Source: Nostoc sp. FACHB-280
GTDB taxonomy: Bacteria > Cyanobacteriota > Cyanobacteriia > Cyanobacteriales > Nostocaceae
NCBI RefSeq assembly: GCF_014697615.1
Contig: NZ_JACJSD010000051.1
Coordinates: forward strand, 1 to 48,770
Length of the DNA stretch: 48,770 nt
Direction of reading: 5' to 3'
How positions within the stretch are numbered: the stretch's first letter is position 1; every line of letters starts with the position of its first letter. Both the position numbers and the translations under genes were made by a program. The notes below the pieces were generated by a model that did no database searches, had not been told where the DNA came from, and saw only the letters and a program-made list of their open reading frames with translations. This document shows, in pieces, positions 17,129-24,286 of the stretch.

Positions 17129-18130
17129 TTAAATAAAGTTAGTAATTGGTTGACCTGGTTTAGCTTTTTTAAATTTTGTGCCGGTTTCTCCCTTGAGAAA
17201 TTTCTGTTTAACTTTCACGTAAGCTTCATCAGGTAAAGCCACATAACCCGCACTATCTACCCATTTCCAGGAATTTTCTAAATAAAAATCGACAAATTCT
17301 CGTACTGCTGGCTTTGTATCTAACGACTTTTTACTCACATATATAAACAAAGGTCGAGACAATGGTGTGTAAATATTTCTCACAACATTATCCACTGGTA
17401 CAGGCTTTTCACACTTGCCATTAGAGTTTTCTACAGCTACTAAATTCAGCTTATCTTGATTTTGAATGTAGTAAGAAATGCCCACATAACCTAAAGAATA
17501 TTTATCTCCTGCTACCCCTTGTACTAAAGTATTTTGGTTGTGGCTGGGAGTATAATCTGTGCGACCATTTTTTGCTTTACCTGTCACCGCCTGGGTAAAA
17601 TAATCAAATGTTCCTGTATCCGATGCAGGCGCATAAAGTTTCATATTTTCATTAGGAAACTTCGGGTTAACTTGATTCCAAGTTAAAATTTTGCTATCTG
17701 CCTTAGCACTCCAAATTGTTTTTAATTCATCAACAGTCAGACATTGCACAAAATCATTTTGCCGATTCACAATCACAGCTATACCATCTAAAGCGATGGG
17801 TATTTCTAAAAATTCAATATTTTTACTTTTACATTTAGCAATTTCTTCATCTCTAATGGTACGTGAAGCACCAACAATATCAATTTCTCCTGCACAAAAT
17901 TTACTGATTCCGCCCCCAGTTCCACTAGATGCAACACTCACGACAGCGTCAGCTTTCACATTATGATATTCTTCCGCTACTGCTAAAGAAATCGGAAATC
18001 CTACAGCTGCACCATCAATACTGACTTGTTGTTGCTTTTCGTTTTGACTACTACAACCCGTGATGCTGTAACTAATTACAAGTGCCAACATCAATAATAG
18101 GTTATTTTTACATTGAGAAATAAAATTCAT
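17129..18130 (-). CDS. pstS: Phosphate-binding lipoprotein PstS
   Basis: This 333-aa phosphate-binding protein has a lipoprotein signal peptide ending YSITGC (lipobox Cys at about 26). Family motifs visible are DGAAVGFPIS, SSGTGGGISKFCAGEIDIVGASR and the SDTGTFDYF stretch that helps hold phosphate. It delivers phosphate to PstCA. It lies 33 bp after the sulfate-type binding protein gene and 11 bp before pstC, so it is clearly within the operon. Confidence 0.94.
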   Translation of the reverse strand: MNFISQCKNNLLLMLALVISYSITGCSSQNEKQQQVSIDGAAVGFPISLAVAEEYHNVKADAVVSVASSGTGGGISKFCAGEIDIVGASRTIRDEEIAKCKSKNIEFLEIPIALDGIAVIVNRQNDFVQCLTVDELKTIWSAKADSKILTWNQVNPKFPNENMKLYAPASDTGTFDYFTQAVTGKAKNGRTDYTPSHNQNTLVQGVAGDKYSLGYVGISYYIQNQDKLNLVAVENSNGKCEKPVPVDNVVRNIYTPLSRPLFIYVSKKSLDTKPAVREFVDFYLENSWKWVDSAGYVALPDEAYVKVKQKFLKGETGTKFKKAKPGQPITNFI

Positions 18131-18163
18131 ACAATTGCTAATTCCCTAAATTTGGATGAGGAT

Positions 18164-19297
18164 TTATGCTTTGCTATTAGCTTTAACTTTGTCAAAAATT
18201 GCCCCATCTTTTAAAAATTTTGTTTGAATTATGTCCCATCCCCCTAAATCTTGGGCTGTAAATAAAGTTTGAATGGGGGGATATTGTGAGATTACCTCTT
18301 GGGTAACTGTAGGATTTACCGGACGGTATTGTAATTTAGCAAATTCCCGTTGGGCTTCTGAGGAATACAAAAAATCAACAAATGCTTCGGCTACTTTTCT
18401 TGTCTTGTGTTTATCAACATTTTTATCTACTACAGCCACAGGATTATCTATAGAAATATTTAATTCTGGGATGACATAAGGTAGTTTTGAGGTAGTTTTC
18501 TCCGCTAAATTAACCTCATTTTCGTAGGTAATTAAAACATCACCTTGGGCTTTTTGAAAAAATACATCACTAGCTTCACGGGCATCTTTTGTTAGAACAG
18601 CCGCATTTTGATAAACTTTGGCAATATAGTTTAAAGCTGTTGCTTCATCTCCACCATTTTGCGTAACTGAACCCCAAAAAGCTAATAATTCCCAAATGCC
18701 AATTCCCGAAGTTTTAGGGTTAGCTGCAATGAGTTGCACATCTTCTTTGGCTAAGTCTGCCCAAGTTTGAATTTTTTTTGGATTACCTTCACGGGTAACA
18801 ATTGCGGCTACTGATCTGCTAACAATACCATTTCTGGGAGTTCTAATCTGCCAACTAGATTTAATTAAACCAGCCTGTTGAATTCTAATGACATCTAATG
18901 GCAGTGCTAAGTGGACTATATCTGCTTCTTGCTTACCTGAAATTACATCAACTGCTTGAGCAACAGAACCGCCATAACTTTGGTCAAAAATCACTTTTTG
19001 GTTGTGTTCTTTGTGCCACTTCTCGACAAATTTGGGAATGATTTGATCATGGGCTGCTTTAGTGACCGAGAAAGAAACTAGTCTTAATTTAATTTCTGGT
19101 TCTGTAGCTGAGTAACTTCCCGCACAAGCAGAGATAGCTACACTTAAAATCGCACCTAAAAAGCATAAATATGCAAATCTTTTAACAGAGCTTTGTTTCA
19201 ACCAAATTCTCACGATTTTTTGATACAAAACTTGCATTAACTGTCCAGTTTTCTCAATGCAAGTATGTATATTAGCCGGATGCTGCGACTTGTTCAT
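18164..19297 (-). CDS. Sulfate-type ABC transporter substrate-binding protein (SbpA-like) at the head of the pst operon
   Basis: This 377-aa protein of the sulfate/thiosulfate-binding family has SFSVTKAAHDQIIPKF, FDQSYGGSVAQAVDV, IVHLALPLDV and DAREASDVFFQKAQGDVLI. A hydrophobic segment ends in ISAC, which suggests a lipoprotein. The usual TSGG-ARWNFLA stretch is changed to TSGIGIWELLAFWG, so ligand specificity may differ. No cysA, cysT or cysW genes are nearby; instead it precedes pstS by 33 bp in the same direction. It may respond to phosphate or carry another oxyanion (inference). ATG 19297 is used; an internal ATG at 19237 gives a more typical signal peptide and may be the true start. Confidence 0.85.
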   Translation of the reverse strand: MNKSQHPANIHTCIEKTGQLMQVLYQKIVRIWLKQSSVKRFAYLCFLGAILSVAISACAGSYSATEPEIKLRLVSFSVTKAAHDQIIPKFVEKWHKEHNQKVIFDQSYGGSVAQAVDVISGKQEADIVHLALPLDVIRIQQAGLIKSSWQIRTPRNGIVSRSVAAIVTREGNPKKIQTWADLAKEDVQLIAANPKTSGIGIWELLAFWGSVTQNGGDEATALNYIAKVYQNAAVLTKDAREASDVFFQKAQGDVLITYENEVNLAEKTTSKLPYVIPELNISIDNPVAVVDKNVDKHKTRKVAEAFVDFLYSSEAQREFAKLQYRPVNPTVTQEVISQYPPIQTLFTAQDLGGWDIIQTKFLKDGAIFDKVKANSKA

Positions 19298-19510
19298 CAA
19301 ACATTTTACCCCATTATCTACAGTATCTCCATCGAGTTACTGTAATTATTAATTATAAAGCATGGAAATCTTATACCTGTCAAGACAGTATGTAATTAAA
19401 CTATAAAAACTGAAGCTAATTCTTACCAAAGGTAGAATGTATGGTCTTATTTAACAGTAAAGTCAGCATTTTTACCAAAAAGACCAAAGTATAATGAACT
19501 ATACAAATCT

Positions 19511-19542
19511 TTTTAAATTTAAAAGCTTAATTAAAAATTAAG
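19511..19542 (-). promoter_or_regulatory. Possible Pho box upstream of the sbpA-like/pst operon
   Basis: On the minus strand CTTAATTT, ATTAAGCT and AAATTTAA follow each other with 3-bp spacers, 11 bp per unit, about 215 bp before the first gene. Cyanobacterial PhoB-type (SphR) sites are direct repeats near CTTAACCT with that spacing. The match is partial and the region is AT-rich, so chance is possible. Nothing else is recognisable in the gap 19301-19709, which must also contain the end of the kaiB-like transcript. Confidence 0.35.
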
Positions 19543-19709
19543 TTTATGGCAGAAGTTATAATTTAGCATCAGACTAAGCTTTCTATCTAACTGTAAGAAC
19601 TAAATTGTGTACTTCATTCACTAGAAATATGATGTAATTTTAAAGAGTTTTTATTAAAACTAATTGCTTCTTTTTTTTGTAAACCAGAATACCAAATCTG
19701 ATAAATTTT

Positions 19710-20471
19710 TTATAACTTTTCTGTCGCCCCTAACATCTGTAAAATTTTCTCGGCGTTATCTAAATCGCCGACTATGCGTCGAATTGGTTGCGGCCAAACT
19801 TTCACCAGCGTAGGAGTTGCAGACACTTGATCAATTTCTGCTTGTTCTGGATGAGTTAAAACATCAATCACTTTTAAAGTGTAGGGATATTTGAGCGATC
19901 GCTCTAACATTTCGTGTAAATTGTGCAGTATCCGTTCCGTATTGGCACTATGACCAGCAATAAATAAACGCAAAACGTAACATTGGGTTTTTTGTTGCAG
20001 GTTTTGTGTGGTTCTGGCTGGTGGATAGTATTTGGGAGCCTTTTCGGATAAATCTAAGTTCACAATTAAGTCGTGGTCTTCCCAAAGTTGGGGAAATGTG
20101 GAACGATAAGTGCCTAACACCATGCGATCGCACAAACCATCTTGCCAAGGTGCCGCTTGCCAGATTAAATCGCCCGTATGGAAAATTGCATTCAGTAAAG
20201 CTTGATGTTGTAATACTGCCGGATAAGCCTCTGCAAAAGTCCGAATTTGTTGCGTATGGGGATCTAACCAGTGGTCAACGGTGGCAGTGTAACAGGGAAC
20301 TAAAAAATGTGGCGGTTCCGATAAATCGAGAATTTCTTGTAAAGCAGCGCACAAATGCAAATGCCATCGACCCTGTTTATTGGGATCGATGCAGTAAATT
20401 AAATCGCCTCCAGGTGTAAATAAGGCAATGCCTTTAAAAACTTTGGGTAAAAATAGTTTAGGTGTAGTCAA
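19710..20471 (-). CDS. KaiB-domain protein with N-terminal extension
   Basis: The 253-aa product ends in a KaiB/thioredoxin-like domain (about 162-248) with clear KaiB features: YVLRLFIAGHSANTERIL, LKVIDVLTHPEQAE, ATPTLVK and RRIVGDLDNAEKIL. The first 150 residues form a separate domain I do not recognise, rich in Trp and His. Clock KaiB is only about 100 aa, so this is a paralogue of the long KaiB-like type. No kaiA or kaiC is nearby. It lies 68 bp after pilT on the same strand and may be co-transcribed, which hints at a link between light or clock signalling and pilus retraction. That link is inference. Confidence 0.82.
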   Translation of the reverse strand: MTTPKLFLPKVFKGIALFTPGGDLIYCIDPNKQGRWHLHLCAALQEILDLSEPPHFLVPCYTATVDHWLDPHTQQIRTFAEAYPAVLQHQALLNAIFHTGDLIWQAAPWQDGLCDRMVLGTYRSTFPQLWEDHDLIVNLDLSEKAPKYYPPARTTQNLQQKTQCYVLRLFIAGHSANTERILHNLHEMLERSLKYPYTLKVIDVLTHPEQAEIDQVSATPTLVKVWPQPIRRIVGDLDNAEKILQMLGATEKL

Positions 20472-20539
20472 GCTAGTTACAGGGGTTGGGGAACTTGGAG
20501 GTAAAAAGTCGAGGCGATAACTTTTTACCTTTACTGTAA

Positions 20540-21811
20540 TTAAACTCGTCCTCGGAGAAACTGAGCCATTTCGTTAGGAGTTGGTGACATTTCTAAAGCT
20601 GTTTCTTCAGTAATGCGACCTTCTTGATAAAGATTGAGCAGCGACTGATTCATTGTAATCATGCCGTCGAAACTGGCTTGTTTCATCAATTCGGTAATTT
20701 CATCATATTTACCGTCTTTGACCCATTCTTTAACCGCCTCAGTGTTAATTAAGATATCGTGGAATGCCGCACGTTTACCATCAGTCGTCCGGCATAATCC
20801 TTGGGCAATGACTGCTACCAAAGATTCCGCTAAGGCTACCCGCATCGCATCTTGTTCTGCACCAGAGTATAAATTCAGAATCCGTTCAATGGTTTTTACC
20901 GCACTGTTGGTGTGTAGAGTTCCCATTACCAAGTGACCTGTTTGGGCAGCTTTTAAGGCGGTGTTGACTGTTTCTTTATCCCGCATTTCCCCCACCAGAA
21001 TCAAATCTGGATCTTCCCGCAAAGCTGCTTTTAAAGCGTTGTCAAATTTGCGGGTGTGCATCCCCACTTCCCGTTGTTTTACCAATGACTTGCGGCTTTG
21101 GTGAACAAATTCTACCGGGTCTTCGATGGTGATGATGTGCTTGGCCATTTCCCGATTAATATAGTCAATCATCGCCGCCATTGTGGTTGATTTACCAGAA
21201 CCAGTCGGCCCAGTGACTAAGATTAAGCCTTTATGAGAGTGGCAGATATCTCGGAAAACTGGCGGTAAGCGCAACTGTTCCATCGATAAAATTTTCAGGG
21301 GAATCAACCGCAGTACCATTGCATGGCCTTTCAGTGAGCCAAACACGTTAAGCCGAACACGAGCAAATTCATATTGAGTTGCACCATCAAACTCTAGGTT
21401 TTCTTCAAATTGTTGAATTTCTCTCTCTGTCATCACTTCCCGTAACCAAGCCATGAAGGTTTCCTGATCAGTTTCGGGATATTCTGTGGGGTTAATTTCG
21501 CCACGGTTGCGGAAGCGGGGAACTTCACCTACGCCCAAGTGAATATCTGAATAACCATTATCAAAAGCTTCTTTAATAATTCCTCCTAACGTTAACCCAG
21601 AAGGATTTTTTGCGGCTGGTGGTGGACTTGTGGGACGATTACCTGCGACTGGTGGCGGTGGTGCAGGTTGAGTTGTATTCCGATGAGCAGACATATCTAA
21701 TGTTTGTGTATGCTGCCGTTGCGTCATTAATGATGGTGGTGGCGGCGGCATAGGTGGCACATTCCGAGGAGCAGCCGGATGGGAATTGGCAGAGTTCTGT
21801 GTTTCTGTCAT
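20540..21811 (-). CDS. pilT: Type IV pilus retraction ATPase PilT
   Basis: This 423-aa secretion ATPase has Walker A GPTGSGKST (201-209), the Asp box ITIEDPVEFVHQ, Walker B DLILVGEMRD and the His box TGHLVMGTLHTN. The AIRNLIRE motif seen in many PilTs is not present as such. An unusual 70-residue N-terminal extension rich in Pro, Gln and Ser (including MPPPPPS and PAPPPP) precedes the conserved PilT start at about residue 72. PilT powers pilus retraction, needed for phototaxis, hormogonium motility and DNA uptake. The KaiB-like gene follows it. The ATG at 21811 is used. Confidence 0.94.
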   Translation of the reverse strand: MTETQNSANSHPAAPRNVPPMPPPPPSLMTQRQHTQTLDMSAHRNTTQPAPPPPVAGNRPTSPPPAAKNPSGLTLGGIIKEAFDNGYSDIHLGVGEVPRFRNRGEINPTEYPETDQETFMAWLREVMTEREIQQFEENLEFDGATQYEFARVRLNVFGSLKGHAMVLRLIPLKILSMEQLRLPPVFRDICHSHKGLILVTGPTGSGKSTTMAAMIDYINREMAKHIITIEDPVEFVHQSRKSLVKQREVGMHTRKFDNALKAALREDPDLILVGEMRDKETVNTALKAAQTGHLVMGTLHTNSAVKTIERILNLYSGAEQDAMRVALAESLVAVIAQGLCRTTDGKRAAFHDILINTEAVKEWVKDGKYDEITELMKQASFDGMITMNQSLLNLYQEGRITEETALEMSPTPNEMAQFLRGRV

Positions 21812-22527
21812 ATATCTTCAAAATTAGGGAGTTATGAACTTCAATCTGCAAAAAATCTGTCTTGGTGGTTCTAAGGACGGCAGAAAGGAGGTTTGTTGCT
21901 GTTCCTTAGCTAAGAACTTTATCGCAACATATCGTTACACCTAGCTTGCCTGTTAGTATATTTTTTTAGATAATCTGTAAATCTCTCCATTAGGTTAAAA
22001 AATCCTGAAGTCCATATAAACTTGTTTAGCACACTGTATCCTGATATATCCTTCAGTGATAATGCTTATAAATTAAAGTAATTGATAATACATTCAAGAA
22101 AATATGAAAACATCCTGCTATTAGATGAGAAATTTCTCCGTGAAATTCCAACAATTGACTAGCAGCTAAAAGCCAAATCAGCAGCAGGTATTTTTTTCAG
22201 ACAAATTAGTGAATTATGAGAGACATCCCCATTTTTTATAAGAAATATTAAGGGGATCAATTTGAGGAGTGGAAAACATTGTGATGAGGCTGTTAAGAAC
22301 CAGCTTCTACTCCTTGAGATAGATGGCAGAAACCAGTTATCTACCAAGAAATCAACGGAACTTTACATTCATAATTAGAAAAACTTAACTGTAAAGTTAA
22401 GTTACTAAATGCTCATTTTTCCTATTCCTTTTTATATACTGGGATTCACTGAAACAATCAGTTGATTCGCCAACAGCGTTATATCACTGATATTAAATTG
22501 ATTGCTGTGTACTTAGGAGGAAAAGTC
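21812..22527. other. Gene-free gap with a perfect 8-bp inverted repeat
   Basis: The gap lies between the divergent pilT and small membrane-protein genes. AACTTAAC and GTTAAGTT at 22382-22389 and 22396-22403 form a perfect inverted repeat with a 6-nt spacer, about 125 bp before the ATG at 22528. It could be an operator or a hairpin. The region is otherwise AT-rich, and I see no convincing ORF or RNA gene. Confidence 0.45.
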
Positions 22528-22902
22528 ATGGTTTCGGCTCAAGGCTCTAATCTCGGAAAGACCTACTCCTTAATGATGATTAAAAGCTTCTTGATATGGA
22601 CTTTCACGTTGGCAGTATGTTTGTTAGTTGTCGGTTTTCCATTAGTTGTTTTGATGGCTACGGTCGGATGTCTGTTGTCGATTGTTTTACAATCTGTCAT
22701 GCCTGTTAGTGCGGTTTTACTAGTAGGCGGTGGGTTAATTTTGTTCAATATTTTGGCAGTGGCGATCGCAGCTGGTGTTCTCACCCTCAAAGGTGTACAT
22801 CCCAGTGACATCAAATGGTTAAGCTGGTTGCATGGAGAGGCTGAAGAATTACAAAAGACCTCTGTATATGCAGCTTGCCCTTTAACTTGTGAAATCAAAT
22901 AA
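22528..22902 (+). CDS. Small conserved membrane protein
   Basis: The 124-aa product starts at ATG 22528, chosen because TTAGGAGGAAAA lies just upstream as a strong ribosome site; the frame is open from 22462 but has no such signal there. It has two long hydrophobic segments (about 16-52 and 55-85) and a polar C-terminal tail (HPSDIKWLSWLHGEAEEL). I do not recognise a named family. It is probably an inner- or thylakoid-membrane protein. A strong terminator follows, so it forms a single-gene unit. Confidence 0.75.
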   Translation: MVSAQGSNLGKTYSLMMIKSFLIWTFTLAVCLLVVGFPLVVLMATVGCLLSIVLQSVMPVSAVLLVGGGLILFNILAVAIAAGVLTLKGVHPSDIKWLSWLHGEAEELQKTSVYAACPLTCEIK

Positions 22903-22937
22903 AACTATTGCGTTAAACACGACAAACAGTACATCTG

Positions 22938-22958
22938 CCCGGTTCAGCCGGGTTTTTT
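22938..22958 (+). terminator. Rho-independent terminator of the small membrane protein gene
   Basis: A perfect 5-bp GC stem (CCCGG, loop TTCAG, CCGGG) is followed by six T residues, 35 bp after the stop at 22902. Confidence 0.85.
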
Positions 22959-22965
22959 CATTTTT

Positions 22966-23082
22966 AGTCTTTAGTCATTTGTCATTTGTCCTTTGTTCTT
23001 GGTCGTTTATCATTTGTCATTTATGGCGATTGAGTATTTACTATTGACAAATGACTAATAACAAATGACAAATGACTAATAA
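22966..23082. repeat. CATTTGT/ACAAATG short tandem repeats reaching into the wecB start
   Basis: Units of TAGTCATTTGTCATTTGTC (about 22966-23032) are mirrored by GACAAATGACTAATAACAAATGACAAATGACTAAT (in pieces over 23045-23082). The two blocks are inverted relative to each other. The last repeat unit contains the ATG of wecB at 23072, so the repeat supplies the start codon and first codons. Confidence 0.8.
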
Positions 23083-24187
23083 AAAACGAGTTGCCATTAT
23101 TTTAGGTACACGTCCAGAGGCGATTAAACTAGCGCCTGTGATTCAAGTTTTCCAACAATCACCGCAGTTTGATTTGCAAGTAATTTTAACTGGACAGCAT
23201 CGTGAAATGGTTGAACAAGTAATGCAACTGTTTAACCTCAAAGCTGATGATGACTTAGAGATTATGCAGCCGAAACAATCTTTAAGCGATATTACTTGTC
23301 GCAGCTTGCGCGGACTAGAAGAGTTATTTCAAAAAAGTAAACCAGATTTAGTTATCGTCCAAGGAGATACGACAACAGCTTTTGCCGCAGCCTTGGCAGC
23401 TTTTTATCAAAAAATTCCGGTGGGTCATGTCGAAGCCGGGTTAAGAACAGATAATATTTACAATCCTTATCCAGAAGAAGCGAATCGCAGATTAATTTCC
23501 CAAATTACGCAACTGCATTTTGCACCAACAACTTTGGCGGTGGAGAATTTACAACGTTCTGGGGTGTTGGGCGAAATTCACTTGACGGGGAATACTGTGA
23601 TTGATGCACTGTTGAATGTGGCGGCGAGTCAGCCAGCTTGTAATGTTCCGGGGTTGAATTGGAATGAATATCGCGTGTTGTTGTCCACAGTTCACCGCCG
23701 GGAAAATTGGGGAGAACCATTACAAGCGATCGCTCAAGGTTTTCTGCAAATATTAGATAAGTTTCCTGATACTGCTTTGGTGTTACCCCTGCACCGCAAC
23801 CCGACAGTTAGGGAACCATTGCAATCATTATTAGGGCAACATCCGCGCGTATTTTTGACCGAACCTTTAGATTATGCCGAATTAGTGGGTGCAATTGGGC
23901 GATCGCATTTTTTATTAACTGACTCTGGTGGTTTGCAAGAAGAAGCACCAAGTTTAGGTAAACCAGTATTAGTTTTGCGAGAAACCACAGAACGTCCTGA
24001 AGCCGTAACGGCGGGTACAGCTAAATTAGTAGGAACTGAAAGCGCGAGTATTTTGGCGGCGGCGGCGGAGTTATTGAGTAATTCTGCGGCTTATGATGCA
24101 ATGGCTAATGCAATTAATCCTTTCGGTGATGGCCATGCAGCCGAGCGAATTTTGCAAATTGTAAAGAATTATTTGGGAGTGGGTTGA
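23072..24187 (+). CDS. wecB: UDP-N-acetylglucosamine 2-epimerase (non-hydrolysing)
   Basis: This 371-aa enzyme converts UDP-GlcNAc to UDP-ManNAc for surface polysaccharides. Family motifs are GTRPEAIKLAPV near the N-terminus, TGQHREM, VQGDTTTAFAAALAAF, HVEAGLRT, LTGNTVIDALL, STVHRRENWG and LTDSGGLQEEAP with the RETTERPEA loop. Length is normal. The ATG is embedded in the intergenic repeat, and no clear Shine-Dalgarno sequence precedes it. The gene stands alone, ahead of a strong terminator, with no other polysaccharide genes around. Confidence 0.95.
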   Translation: MTNKKRVAIILGTRPEAIKLAPVIQVFQQSPQFDLQVILTGQHREMVEQVMQLFNLKADDDLEIMQPKQSLSDITCRSLRGLEELFQKSKPDLVIVQGDTTTAFAAALAAFYQKIPVGHVEAGLRTDNIYNPYPEEANRRLISQITQLHFAPTTLAVENLQRSGVLGEIHLTGNTVIDALLNVAASQPACNVPGLNWNEYRVLLSTVHRRENWGEPLQAIAQGFLQILDKFPDTALVLPLHRNPTVREPLQSLLGQHPRVFLTEPLDYAELVGAIGRSHFLLTDSGGLQEEAPSLGKPVLVLRETTERPEAVTAGTAKLVGTESASILAAAAELLSNSAAYDAMANAINPFGDGHAAERILQIVKNYLGVG

Positions 24188-24202
24188 TCAGAATTAGTGT
24201 TT

Positions 24203-24243
24203 TTGGGCTTTGCATAGTCGAATTATGCACAGCCCAATTTTTT
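24203..24243 (+). terminator. Rho-independent terminator of wecB
   Basis: A 14-bp stem with one mismatch (TTGGGCTTTGCATA against TATGCACAGCCCAA) is followed by a run of T. It begins 15 bp after the wecB stop. A GCGCAAAG-type tandem repeat follows at 24246-24275, a motif dispersed in these genomes. Confidence 0.85.
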
Positions 24244-24286
24244 ATCTCGCGCAAAGGCGCAAAGACGCAAAGAAGACATCTAGTAA

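Noticed and set aside
22159-22347. 62-aa minus-strand ORF in the pilT gap
   Set aside because: No ribosome site and a composition with no domain pattern; likely chance.
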